NCBI GenBank assembly: GCA_948470475.1
Contig: OX419347.1
Location: forward strand, 5,946,143-6,010,142
Length of the DNA stretch: 64,000 nucleotides
DNA from: Galaxea fascicularis
Taxonomy: Eukaryota; Cnidaria; Anthozoa; Scleractinia; Euphylliidae
Direction of reading: 5' to 3'
Numbering within the stretch: position 1 is the first letter of the stretch; each line of letters opens with the position of its first letter. The notes beneath the pieces are model-generated. The model saw nothing but the letters and a program-made list of their open reading frames with translations, did not search any database and had not been told where the DNA came from. The position numbers and the translations under genes were made by a program. Below are positions 9,205 through 20,815 of this stretch, piece by piece.

Positions 9205-12110
9205 GACAAATGCACCTACCTCCACTAACATGCACATACCTACAATTATACTCACTTCTCTTCATTTGCACTCACGTACATTCACTTATACTCACTTACG
9301 TTCATATATACTCACTTGCCTTCAATTATACTCACTTCTCTTCATTTATACTCACTTGCTTGCATTTATACTCACTTGCTTGCATTTATACTCACTTGCC
9401 TGCATTTATACTCACTTCCTTGCAGTTATTACTCACTTGCCTGCATTTATACTCACTTGCTTCCATTTATACTCACTTGCCTGCATTTATACTCACTTGC
9501 TTACATTTATACTCACTTGCCTGCATTTATACTCACTTGCCTGCATTTGTACTCACTTGCTTGCATTTATACTCACTTCCTTGCAGTTATTACTCACTTG
9601 CCTGCATTTATACTCACTTGCTTCCATTTATACTCACTTGCCTGCATTTATACTCACTTGCTTACATTTATACTCACTTGCCTGCATTTATACTCACTTG
9701 CCTGCATTTGTACTCACTTGCTTGCATTTATACTCACTTGCTTGCATTTATACTCACTTGCCTGCATTTGTACTCACTTGCCTGCATTAATACTCACTTG
9801 CCTGCATTTATACTCACTTGCTTGCATTTATACTCACTTGCCTGCATTTATACTCACTTGCCTGTATTTGTACTCACTTGCCTCCATTTATACTCACTAC
9901 CTGCATTTATACTCACTTGCCTGCATTTGTACTCACTTGCTTGCATTTATACTCACTTGCCTGCATTTATACTCACTTGCCTGCATTTGTACTCACTTGC
10001 CTGCATTTATACTCACTTGCCTGCATTTATACTCACTTGCTTACATTTATACTCACTTGCCTGCATTAATACTCACTTGCTTACATTTATACTCACTTGC
10101 CTGCATTAATACTCACTTGCCTGCATTTGTACTCACTTGCCTGCATTTATACTCACTTGCCTGCATTTGTACTCACTTGCCTGCATTTGTACTCACTTGC
10201 CTGCATTTGTACTCACTTGCCTGCATTTGTACTCACTTGCCTGCATTTATACTCGCTTGCTTGCATTTACACTCACTTGCTTGCATTTATACTCACTTGC
10301 CTGCATTAATACTCACTTGCCTGCATTTATACTCACTTGCCTGAATTTGTACTCACTTGCCTGCATTTATACTCACTTGCCTGCATTTGTACTCACTTGC
10401 CTGCATTTATACTCACTTCCTTGCATTTACACTCACTTGCTTGCATTTACACTCACTTGCCTGCATTAATACTCACTTGCCTGCATTTGTACTCACTTGC
10501 CTGCATTTATACTCACTTGCCTGCATTTGTAATCACTTGACTGCATTTGTACTCACTTGCCTGCATTTATACTCACTTGCCTGCATTTATACTCACTTGC
10601 CTGCATTTATACTCACTTGCTTGCATTTGTACTCACTTGCTTGCATTAATACTCACTTGCCTGCATTTATACTCACTTGCCTGCATTTATACTCACTTGC
10701 CTATATTTGTACTCACTTGCCTGCATTTATACTCACTTGCCTGCATTTATACTCACTTGCCTGCATTGTACTCACTTGCCTGCATTTATACTCACTTGCC
10801 TGCATTTATACTCACTTGCCTGCGTTTGTACTCACTTGCCTGCATTTATACTCACTTGCCTGCATTTGTACTCACTTGCCTGCATTAATACTCACTTGCT
10901 TGCATTTATACTCACTTGCTTACATTTATACTCACTTGCCTGCATTTGTACTCACTTGCCTGCATTTATACTCACTTGCCTGCATTAATACTCACATTGC
11001 CTGCATTTATACTCACTTGCCTGCATTTGTACTCACTTGCCTACATTTGTACTCACTTGCCTGCATTAATACTCACTTGCCTGCATTAATACTCACTTGC
11101 CTGCATTAATACTCACTTGCCTGCATTTGTACTCACTTGCCTGCATTTATACTCACTTGCCTACATTTGTATTCACTTGCCTGCATTAATACTCACTTGC
11201 CTGCATTTGTACTCACTTGCCTGCATTTATACTCACTTGCCTACATTAATACTCACTTGCCTGCATTTGTACTCACTTGCCTGCATTTATATTCACTTGC
11301 CTGCAGTTATACTCACTTGCCTGCATTTGTACTCACTTGCCTGCATTAATACTCACTTTCTTGCATTTATACTCACTTGCCTGCATTTGTACTCACTTGC
11401 CTGCATTTGTACTCACTTGCCTGCATTTATACTCACTTGCCTGCATTTGTACTCACTTGCCTGCATTGATACTCACTTGCCTGCATTTATACTCACTTGC
11501 TTGCATTAATACTCACTTGCCTGCATTTATACTCACTTGCCTGCATTTGTACTCACTTGCTTGCATTTATACTCACTTGCCTGCATTTATACTCATGCAT
11601 GCACTTACAATCACTTGTACTCACTTCCATTCATTCATACTCACTTTGCTTCACTTGTATTCACTTTGCCTCACTTGTACTCACTTCGCTTCACCTGTAC
11701 TCACTTTACTTCACTTGCACTCACATTGCTCCACTTGTACTCACTTCGCTTCACCTGTACTCACTTTACTTCACTTGCACTCACATTGCTCCACTTGTAC
11801 TCACTTCGCTTCACCTGTATACTCACTTTACTTCACTTGCACTCACATTGCTCCACTTGCACTCACTTTGCTTCACTTGTACTCACTTTGCTTCACTTGA
11901 CTCACTCTGCTTCACTAGTTACTCCTTGCACTTGCACTCACTTTGCTTCACTTGTACTCACTTTCCTTCACTTGTACTCGCTTACAGTCACTCATGTGTA
12001 TAATTACTTTCCTTCACTTGTACTCTCTTTCCTTCACCTGTTCGCACTTTCCTCCACCTACTTGCACTTAATTATCATCAACTGTTTCTTTTCAGGTACG
12101 AACTAACCTC
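9205..12110 (+). repeat. Left-arm tandem array of a 20-bp unit
   Basis: About 145 units of ACTCACTTGCCTGCATTTAT run head to tail. The main variants are at two sites: GCCTGC or GCTTGC, and ATTTAT, ATTTGT or ATTAAT. From about 11600 inward the unit drifts to CACTTGTACTCACTTTGCTT-like forms and then decays. A block of about 161 bp (marker TTGCAGTTATT at 9420 and 9581) is duplicated, so higher-order expansion has occurred. Because 20 is not a multiple of 3 and the unit lacks stops on this strand, all three forward frames stay open. These frames are not genes. Confidence 0.95.
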
Positions 12111-12482
12111 ACCTATACACACACTTAGCATCGCTCATACGCATTTAACTTCACATATACGCACTTGCGTTTACTCATCTGCACTTAGCTCACTTGTACG
12201 GACTTGTGTTTACTCAAAGCTGAAGTCCGATTCTAAGTAAACCCGAGTAGATTGCAGATTTCTAGACTTTATATGGATATCGGTCCGAGACTAACTTCGG
12301 AAATATAGTTAGCACACCCATTCTCAGCTAACAGGGACCATTGATGTCGCGGAGTTTCAACCTTTTTTCTGCCGCACACGTTGAGTTGCATAACAGCAAA
12401 TGATATGGTTTCTGCATTATTTGGATATATGGAGAAATGTGACAAAATTCCAGGGCATTAACTAGTCGGAGTAATTTATAAG

Positions 12483-13306
12483 TGGGTTCACATTAGACCA
12501 CTAAGTCTGACTTAGTAATCTCTTAAGTCGACTTAGTGAAAATGACAGGTGTGAACCGCTAAGTCAGGCACGAAAACCAAAGAAATCACGACAGTTTCAG
12601 TTCTCGCGAACAAAATTAACTGAAGATCGGGCTGAAGATGCATCGCCAAGAGGACGAAACGGTAGAAGCCAGTTACGCTACCGACTTTTTACCCTATGCG
12701 ACGTAAGTTGCGTGGCTTGATCGCTTTTTTATTGGCCTACGTAAGTGTCATTTTCTTTTCTTTTGATGTTCCTCGCCGATTTCCCAACAGATCTGAAGCA
12801 CGAATACCTCATGTTTTTAACGCCGCTTCACCGCCCCAGTTTAGTCGGTCTCCTTCTCCATTTATGCCACCATTTGGAGCTTACTATCCACCCATGATGG
12901 CTCCCATACCGGTGCCTCCAGGTCCTTCAGAGCTGCGCAGCGACCAAAGTCCGAACTCAGAAGTGTCTAAGCGCACAAGGGTTGACTGGACCAGAGATGA
13001 AACTAGCATATTGCTGGAGATTTGGCTGATCAACCTTTGTAAATTTAACAAACAGACAACAGTCGCAATTACAGCGATTTTACGGCTTCTCGGTCTCATT
13101 TTGATCTCAACTTCTTCGCTAAAATGGATCGTGACTACTTCACCACATTTATGATGCTAGTTACCTTATCTGTTATTTTTATCGTTAATGATGACAGCTT
13201 TGCACGGAAAGAATTTGTCTTTTAGATATGTCTGAACGCTAAAGCGGACTTAGGGTGACTTGACTTGACTTAGGCTAAGACAGACTTAGTGCCTAGTGTG
13301 AACCCA
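12483..13306. mobile_element. Nested small DNA transposon with a truncated Myb/SANT-like gene
   Basis: TGGGTTCACATTAGACCACT at the left end is the imperfect inverse of AGTGCCTAGTGTGAACCCA at the right end. Further AAGTCTGACTTAG-type repeats lie just inside both ends. The target duplication is not clear. The 0.8 kb interior carries one gene fragment and no transposase. Terminal sequence and a Myb-like passenger gene recall PIF/Harbinger elements, which encode a Myb/SANT protein besides the transposase (family knowledge; assignment inferred). Confidence 0.55.
12638..13154 (+). pseudogene. Truncated Myb/SANT-like DNA-binding protein of a PIF/Harbinger-like element
   Basis: An ATG at 12638 opens exon 12638-12702, ending in phase 2 at GTAAGT. 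An acceptor (TTTCCCAACAG) leads into an exon from 12791. The joined frame has a Pro-rich stretch (PPFGAYYPPMMAPIPVPPGP, about residues 45-65) and then VDWTRDETSILLEIW, the first helix of a Myb/SANT-like (trihelix) domain. The domain is then lost: downstream residues do not resemble helices 2-3 and the frame ends at 13154, so an internal deletion is likely. An earlier in-frame ATG at 12696 reads through the intron and is not the preferred start. In autonomous relatives such proteins bind the transposon ends together with the transposase. Confidence 0.55.
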
Positions 13307-13532
13307 AGGAGTGAATTTTTATGTATTGGCAGGTACTTGAAAATAGGCTGTCGCTCGATTACAAAAAGAAATTAAAATGAATTTTATAGCATTAAAAGCA
13401 TAGATGATATTACTGAAAATTGTGTTTTTGTTACGAACCTTTACAAAAGTTTCGTAATTTGTCAAATAGAACCCTTTAACTACACTCTAGCGTTTTAGAA
13501 TTTTACCAAGAATTCCTGTCGCATGATTTCAG

Positions 13533-15843
13533 GTAAATTACGTTACCACGTGCTTAGGCCAAGTTTCTAACGTGGTAATGCGGCTAGACGAAATGATTTT
13601 TATATGTTTTCAATTCTAAGTTACTGTACTATAAACTAACAAACGTGATAAAGGTACTGTTTCATCAACCAGGAAAAAAAATTGAAATCAGCAGTGCCAA
13701 TTGTAATATTTTGCTTGGTATTGTAAATTACGTTACCGTGCTTAAGCGGACAGTACTTAACATACAAAAAGAGCATGTCGGCAAGTGTTGCTTCACAGAA
13801 ATTTGCCAGTAAGGTACTCATGGAATTGCAAAAGTAAGGTTCTATAACTCAAATTTTATAGCCATGAGAGTAAATTGAAAGGACGCTGTAAATTACGTTA
13901 CCGTAACGTAATTTACCGGTCAGTCAAAAACTCGACCTTTGATACCATCACGCGGCGATTCCATGACCGAATAGCGTAGGGTGCAAAAGTTATAGTGAAA
14001 TTACATGTGATTATGCCATCAGGGTGGCCTTTTCGTTCAATTCTTTTCTCAATACTGTGTGAGAGGCCCGCGTCAACAACAAAAAAGGTGCCTCCGATTT
14101 AGTGATTGTCTTGAATGTATATGAGGGCAAACCTGAGTTACAAATCATTTTACTCCTGGTCTTTTACCCTTGTGGTGCTAAGAATTCGGAAAACAAAAGT
14201 ATAATTTATTTAATTGTTTGTTTCCGCAAGTAACGTAATTTACACATCATACAAACTTTGACGAAGGGCCTTCAAGCCGACGAAACTTTGTCAACTTTAG
14301 GATTGAAAAATAATAAGCAAAGTATTATCTGATTTCTGTTATCGATTTGGCCCTTCTGTGGCTTTTGGGATCATGAATTTAATATTAATAGTAAATAAGT
14401 TGGAAAAAATAGTTGGCTAAGATTTATTCACACTGAGTGAAACGTTAGTACACCGCCCTGACTGGTTGTAAACTGAGTGGCTGCAATTTGCACCTAAAAA
14501 CAGCAGTCTGGCAAAGTCCACGTGTCCCTAAAGTGTTGTAAAGCGCTTTGAGACTTGGGATAAAGCGCTATAAATCCTCATTATTATTATTATTATTATT
14601 ATTAAATGGGTAAACAATTTTTCTTCATGGCGAAAACAAGAGCAGACATTCAGAAAGCGCACAGAGAGCGAAAAAAGGCCAAAGAAGGCAGTGCATATCT
14701 TAATCACGAGGTCAAAATCGAAGATGCTGTCGACTTCAACGACTGGGCAAAAAAGAATGTCTTGAAAACAGCAGTTCGGTGAGTTACAGCGGGGTTTTCC
14801 TCAAAAGAAGGGTACTCTGACGCAGGCAAATTCCTTGATAGAAAATACAAAAATGTCAAAGCCGTTCAAAACACAATGAAAATTCACTCTGTTGCCGGCA
14901 TTTCGGCGGAGCAAGTTAAAGTGAAAGAAACGTCCTGTTACTGTGACCAATGCGTGACGGGTGAAGAATTCAAAGGAAGTTCAACATGTGGTTGAAGTCA
15001 CAGTAATGAAGTTACAGGTCCTCTTGACAGCCGACTTGCTATTCGTGTCAACGATTGGGTAACTGCCGACTATGAAGGTGCCTGGTACATTGGACAAGTC
15101 AACAGGATCACCGGAGAGGTCGAGATTTCCTTCATGATTAAAGGCCGAAGGGAAAGGCAGCGGCAAGGAGTTTTAAGTGGCCCGCTCAAAAAGATGTCTT
15201 GTGATTGGAAAGGAAGAGTATTCTCTGTGTTTTTGAGGCCCCCGTTCTTGTCGGCAAAACCGGCCGCGCCTTCTAAATAACAGAGACAAGGATTGAGCTG
15301 ATTGAACAACGCCATGGAAGTTACAAACTTGAAACGAACTTCAGACTATCAGTTTGTATACTGAGTCTTGCTCTTAACAGACCTGTTTTGTTACAATTAA
15401 CTTAGCCACAGTTACGCTGATTTGTGAATTTCTCTCCCTTGGGAGCACGCAAGAGTGCCTCTCTTACGGCACGCAAGTATGACTGTAAATTACGTTACCA
15501 TATGTTTGTTGTATTGGAAAGCAGTTTGACTATTTGCAAAGACGTTGGACTGGCATTTGTTTCAAACAGTTCTAGGACAACTGGTTCGTGTTGAAAAATA
15601 CCATATACCTAGTTCCAGTTTGCACTTGGCCTTCACATTTTGCTGGATTTTTAATAATTTTGTAAGTGGTTAGGGATTTTTTAATGTATATGCTGATTTT
15701 CAGACTTTTCTATCGAAAAGATTTCTATAAGCATTCAAAGGGCTAAAACAGTTATCCTGTAACGTTTTTTACTTTTAGAGTTTGAAAAATAGTGAAATAG
15801 AATGATGTCGTTGTTATCAGTACGAATTGTAAATTACGTTACC
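13533..15843. repeat. Seven dispersed copies of GTAAATTACGTTAC in the element core
   Basis: Forward copies lie at 13533, 13723, 13888, 15485 and 15829. Reverse copies lie at 13903-13916 and 14230-14243. Most forward copies continue with CC. The pair at 13888-13916 forms a 29-bp palindrome with one central base. I did not notice the motif elsewhere in the window. Exact repetition of a 14-mer at irregular spacing, in both orientations, looks like multiple binding sites rather than a tandem repeat. Confidence 0.8.
14623..15280 (+). pseudogene. Internally deleted transposon-type protein with Cys-rich and Tudor-like segments
   Basis: A frame from ATG at 14629 begins MAKTRADIQKAHRERKKAKE, a basic start, and runs to a TGA near 14782. 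The same frame then resumes and shows CYCDQC (near 14940), a TGA after STCG near 14994, and a segment NDWVTADYEGAWYIGQV (about 15052-15100) typical of a small Tudor-like fold. One base out of frame it continues as FKWPAQKDV and stops. The pieces look like the two ends of one larger protein whose middle is missing. I recall similar layouts in cnidarian transposon-related proteins but cannot name the family. It is non-functional in this copy: two stops and at least one frameshift. Confidence 0.45.
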
Positions 15844-16940
15844 ATACCTAACACACCATTTGTTGAATGCTAAAGCTGAAAGCATTAATAACAAACCACC
15901 TATCAAAAACTTTAAGCTCTGATGTTTAAATTTAAGTATTTTTGAAACAGCTGTTGCTTGAAAATAAGAAATAAGAAAGAAAAGAAAACAATATATTTTA
16001 TATTGGGGTAAATGGAAACTCATTCGCGATTTTGTAATGAAAAATTTTCAGATGAATTTATATTATCAGCAGGAAATAAAGTAAAATGACTTTTTCTGTA
16101 CCTTTGTCTTTCGAAACGAAAACAAAGTTTTGGATGAAAGAAACCTGTTCTTTCTTTTTTATTAATTTTTTTGCAATAAGCCAAGAAAATAATTATTTTT
16201 TTTGGCAATGGAGGAGCTAACCATTTTTTTGCTGTAACTCACAAACCAATGGGTCAATTCTTGTCCAAATTTAGAAAATAAAAGGCTGATTATTATTCTA
16301 TCAGAAAAATTTACTGACGGGACGATCGGCAAAACTTTTTTTTTCGACTTTTTAAACTGGTGATAGTCCCTGTTAGCTGAGAATGGGTGAGCAGTGCAAG
16401 GAAGGGGATAAAGGAAGAGTTTTACATGCTGAGATCGTGCATTAGGTTTAGAAAGTTTGTGCGTACTCAGTACGGAAAACTCGTCCTAGTTTCTCTAGTC
16501 TAAATTTCCTATTATTTAGCACGGGAGAACGTCCTGAAAAATGTCCCCCCTAGGGGAGATCCTGTGGTCACCTCCTATCTACAACATTAAAATGACTTCC
16601 TTTTCGATTTGATGAGATAAAACGGCCGCGTATTGGTATCTGTAACGGAACCTTTTTGACTTTTTAATCATAAAATCTGAGAATAAATTGAGGTTTTATT
16701 CTTTTGTTTGCACGCTACTTTTATAGCAAAATGACTTAACGTTGTCAGAATGACTCATGAAACGAAAGGGAAATTTAAAATCGGTTTCTTTGAGGTGAAC
16801 AACCTCAATACAAACCCTGTTGGTAAGAACCCTGTTGGTAAGTCTACGAGAAACTTTAATAGATGGGAAATGAACTGTCCATCCTTGCCGCAATGAGACC
16901 GCATATCTTCGACCACAGTAATACTTGTAAGTTGTAATAT
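15331..16940. other. Rest of the element core, no gene seen
   Basis: This stretch is AT-rich with no supported reading frame. It includes two copies of the 14-bp motif (15485, 15829) and the inner inverted-repeat edge at about 16373-16397. Confidence 0.5.
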
Positions 16941-16944
16941 TTCA

Positions 16945-17398
16945 CATTAATAGAAACTCACTAGCACATTATCATGATTTCCAGATAATAAAATTTGTGA
17001 GAACAATCGTGACACCCCACTTTGTTTGTATGACTGAAGGAAAGTGAGTGAAAGTGAGTGAGTTTTATGCAACTGAAGGAAAGTGAGTACAAGTGAAGCA
17101 GAGTAAGTACAAGTAAAGGAAAGTGCGTATGAATGACGGCAAGTGAGCATAAGTAAAGGAAAGTGCGTGTGAATGACGGATAGTGAGCACAAGTGAATGA
17201 AATTGCGTATGAGTGACGATAAGTGAGCACAAGTGAATGAAAGTGCGTGTGAGTGACTGTAAGTGAGCACAAGTGAAGGACTCGAGTGCGTATGAGTGAC
17301 TGTAAGTGAGTACAAGTGAAGGGAAGCGTGTAAGAGCGACAGTATGTGAGTACAAGTGAAGCAAAGTGAGTTCAAGTGAAGGAGAGTGAGTTTCAGTG
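16945..17398 (-). repeat. Inner right-arm degenerate array
   Basis: Units such as AAGTGAAGGAAAGTGCGTAT and AGTGAGCACAAGTGAATGA are diverged forms of the 20-bp unit in opposite orientation to the left arm. They mirror the degenerate inner part of the left array. The frames here are repeat artefacts. Confidence 0.8.
17326..17398 (+). repeat. 73-bp direct repeat flanking the Penelope-like fragment, left copy
   Basis: It matches 18804-18876 with two differences. The last 59 bases are identical. The copies abut the retroelement fragment on both sides. Confidence 0.8.
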
Positions 17399-18711
17399 AC
17401 ACTAATCGAGGTCAAAGAACACTACAGACCCCTCGAAAAACCAATGGTAGAAGAAACCGCTAGGAAAGTACGAAACATTATAACAGAACTCTACCAAAAG
17501 AAACACATTGTTGCAATGACATTAAAATGGTTGTCTCAAACACCGAACCCTCCACGCATTCCAGTTTTCTACACTCTTACAAAAACACACAAGGTCAAAT
17601 TGTCAAGCCGACCAATAATCTCTGGATGCGATTCCCCTACTGAGAGAATTTCAGCTTTTGTTGACAGTCTCCTTCAACCAATAATGAAAGAGCAGCAGTC
17701 ATATATTAAAGATACAACTCAATTTATCAACTTTATTGAAGGAGCGAGAATTCCACAAAATGCAGTCCTTGTCTCAATGGACGTTACGAGTCTATATACA
17801 AACATACCGCAAGAAGAAGGTATCACGACCATATGCCATGCATATGACACATTCTACACGGGAACGCCCCTATACCAACACACTGTCTTAGAGAAATGCT
17901 GAGACTTAAATTACAAGAGAACTCTTTCTAATTCAATGGAAAAGACTTCCTAAAGACTCATGCTACAGCTATGGGCACTAAAACCGCAGTCTCTTTCGCT
18001 AATATTTTCATGGCTAAGATTGAGATAGCAATTATCGATCAGCACAATATAAAGCCGTTGGTATGGAAAAGGTATATCGATGACGTGTTTTCCCTATGGG
18101 ACACTAATAGAGAGGAAATTGACAATTTCATTGAGCATGCAAATAACTACCATCCTACAATAAAATTCACTGCTGATATTTCTGACAAAGAAATCATCGT
18201 CCTTGATACATGCATCTACAAAGGAGCACGATTTGACAAGGAATCTATCCTTGACACGCGTACTTATTTCAAGCCTACTGAGACATTCCAGTACACACAT
18301 TTCAAATCCTGTCACCCACCGGCCGTCAAAAAAGGCTTCGTGAAAGGTGAAGACCTGAGACTACTAAGAACTAACTCTTCACAGGAGACTTTCGTAGAAA
18401 ACATAAGAATATTCAAACTACGCCTTCGAGCGAGAGGTTACCTAAACAATCTTATAGATAAAACACTCTCGGAAGTCAAATTCTCTGACAGAAAGAAAGC
18501 TCTCCAAGAAAACACAAAAGTGCGCAAAGAAATATTGCCCTTTGTAACGCAATACAACCCATCTGTGCCTAACCTAAAACACATTCTAATGGAGAAATGG
18601 CATCTTATAGAATTACAACCTAAACTCAAAGAAATGTTCAAAGAACCTCCGATCATTTCTTATAAAAGAGGCAGTTCATTAAGAGATATACTGGTTAAAG
18701 CCAAACTGTAG
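17399..18711 (+). pseudogene. Penelope-like reverse transcriptase, broken
   Basis: The first frame (to 17902) carries FYTLTKTHK, SRPIISGCDSPTERIS and VSMDVTSLYTNIPQEEG, the fingers/palm motifs of Penelope-type RTs with the first catalytic Asp (SMDVTSLY). The second frame (17971-18711) starts MGTKTAVSFANIFMAKIE and carries WKRYIDDVF with the YIDD catalytic box, followed by the thumb region. Between them a frameshift near 17898 and a TAA at about 17931 (within ENSF*FNGKDF) break the gene. The protein ends at KAKL with TAG and no endonuclease domain. It is 5'-truncated and cannot encode an intact enzyme. Confidence 0.85.
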
Positions 18712-18803
18712 TTAATCTCTTTAACGCTACATGTAGAGGAGCAATTACATTCATGCGACACGTTTGCGGGATCTGTGAATGGCCTGTCACTATTTAATTA
18801 CCA
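17399..18803 (+). mobile_element. Truncated Penelope-like retroelement
   Basis: A 1.4 kb insertion interrupts the right-arm array. It contains most of a Penelope-type reverse transcriptase but lacks the protein's N-terminus. No GIY-YIG endonuclease is seen after the RT. The long flanking direct repeat is compatible with the variable target duplications of this class, although array recombination could also produce it. Confidence 0.8.
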
Positions 18804-18876
18804 GCGTGTATGAGTGACAGTATGTGAGTACAAGTGAAGCAAAGTGAGTTCAAGTGAAGGAGAGTGAGTTTCAGTG
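18804..18876 (+). repeat. 73-bp direct repeat flanking the Penelope-like fragment, right copy
   Basis: Partner of 17326-17398. Both end in GAGAGTGAGTTTCAGTG and then diverge, one into the retroelement and one into the repeat array. Confidence 0.8.
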
Positions 18877-20815
18877 CGAGAAAGTGAGTGCGAGAGAAGG
18901 AAAATGAGTATGAGTGACGATAAGTGAGTAAAGGTAAATGAAATTGCGTATGAGTGACTGTAAGTGAGTAAAAGTGAATGAAATTGCGTATCTGTCAGTG
19001 AAGGTAAGTGAGTACAAGTAAATGCCCGGAAAGCCGGTACATGAGTAGGAGTGACGGTAAAAGAGTAAAAATGCAGGCAAGTGAGTACAAATGCAGGCAA
19101 GTGAGTATAAATGCAGGCAAGTGAGTATTAATGTAGGCAAGTGAGTATAAATGCAGGCAAGTGAGTATTTAAATGTAGGCAAGTGAGTATAAATGCAGGC
19201 AAGTGAGTATAAATGCAAGCAAGTGACTATAAATGCAAGCAAGTGAGTATAAATGCAGGCAAGTGAGTATAAATGCAGGCAAGTGAGTACAAATGCAGGC
19301 AAGTGAGTATTAATGCAGGCAAGTGAGTACAAATGCAGGCAAGTGCGTATTAATGCAGGCAAGTGAGTATAAATGCAGGCAAGTGAGTATTAATGCAGGC
19401 AAGTGAGTATTAATGCAAGCAAGTGAGTATAAATGCAGGCAAGTGAGTATTAATGCAGGCAAGTGAGTACAAATGCAGGCAAGTGAGTATTAATGCAGGC
19501 AAGTGAGTACAAATGCAGGCAAGTGCGTATTAATGCAGGCAAGTGAGTATAAATGCAGGCAAGTGAGTATTAATGCAGGCAAGTGAGTATTAATGCAAGC
19601 AAGTGAGTATAAATGCAGGCAAGTGAGTATAAATGCAGGCAAGTGAGTATAAATGCAGGCAAGTGAGTATAAATGCAGGCAAGTGAGTACAAATGCAGGC
19701 AAGTGAGTATTAATGTAGGCAAGTGAGTATAAATGCAGGCAAGTGAGTATAAATGCAAGCAAGTGAGTATAAATGCAGGCAAGTGAGTACAAATGGAAGC
19801 AAGTGAGTACAAATGCAGGCAAGTGAGTATAAATGCAGGCAAGTGAGTATTAATGCAGGCAAGTGAGTACAAATGCAGGCAAGTGAGTATTAATGCAGGC
19901 AAGTGAGTATCAATGCAGGCAAGTGAGTACAAATGCAGGCAAGTGAGTGTAAATGCAGGCAAGTGAGTATTAATGCAGGCAAGTGAGTACAAATGCAGGC
20001 AAGTGAGTATAAATGCAGCAAAGTGAGTACAAATGCAGGCAAGTGAGTATTAATGCAGGCAAGTGAGTACAAATGCAGGCAAGTGACTATAAATGCAGGC
20101 AAGTGAGTATTAATGCAGGCAAGTGAATACAAATGCAGGCAAGTGAGTATAAATGCAGGCAAGTGAGTATACATGCAGGCAAGTGAGTATTAATGTAGGC
20201 AAGTGACTATAAATGCAGGCAAGTGAGTATAAATGCAGGCAAGTGAGTACAAATGCAGGCAAGTGAGTACAAATGCAGGCAAGTGAGTATTAATGTAGGC
20301 AAGTGAGTATAAATGCAGGCAAGTGAGTACAAATGCAGGCAAGTGAGTATAAATGCAGGCAAGTGAGTATTAATGCAGGCAAGTGAGTATAAATGCAGGC
20401 AAGTGAGTACAAATGCAGGCAAGTGAGTACAAATGCAGGCAAGTGAGTACAAATGCAGGCAAGTGAGTACAAATGCAGGCAAGTGAGTATAAATGCAGGC
20501 AAGTGAGTATAAATGCAGGCAAGTGAGTACAAATACAGGCTAGTGAGTATAAATGTAGGCAAGTGAGTATAAATGCAAGCAAGTGAGTACAAATGCAGGC
20601 AAGTGAGTATAAATGTAGGCAAGTGAGTATAAATGCAAGCAAGTGAGTATAAATGCAAGCAAGTGAGTATAAATGAAGAGAAGTGAGTATAATTGAAGGC
20701 AAGTGAGTATATATGAACGTAAGTGAGTATAAGTGAATGTACGTGAGTGCAAATGAAGAGAAGTGAGTATAATTGTAGGTATGTGCATGTTAGTGGAGGT
20801 AGGTGCATTTGTCAG
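18877..20815 (-). repeat. Right-arm tandem array of the 20-bp unit
   Basis: About 90 units of AATGCAGGCAAGTGAGTATA run as the reverse complement of the left-arm unit, with the same variants (ATAAAT, ACAAAT, ATTAAT; GCAGGC, GCAAGC). A block of about 180 bp near 19301-19420 recurs at about 19481-19600, so local expansion is evident. The outer units at 20590-20815 match the left outer units almost base for base. Confidence 0.95.

Noticed and set aside
9205..12110. Long overlapping forward frames encoding repeats such as LTCLHLYSLACIYTHLPAF
   Set aside because: They arise because the 20-bp unit lacks stops in all three forward frames. The protein repeat of 20 residues is simply three DNA units. 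No start context, splice sites or domain supports a gene.
16945..20815. Mirror-image frames on the minus strand
   Set aside because: Same repeat artefact in the right arm.
9205..20815. CRISPR-like array
   Set aside because: The units are contiguous 20-bp repeats with no unique spacers, in a eukaryotic genome, arranged as inverted arms of one element.
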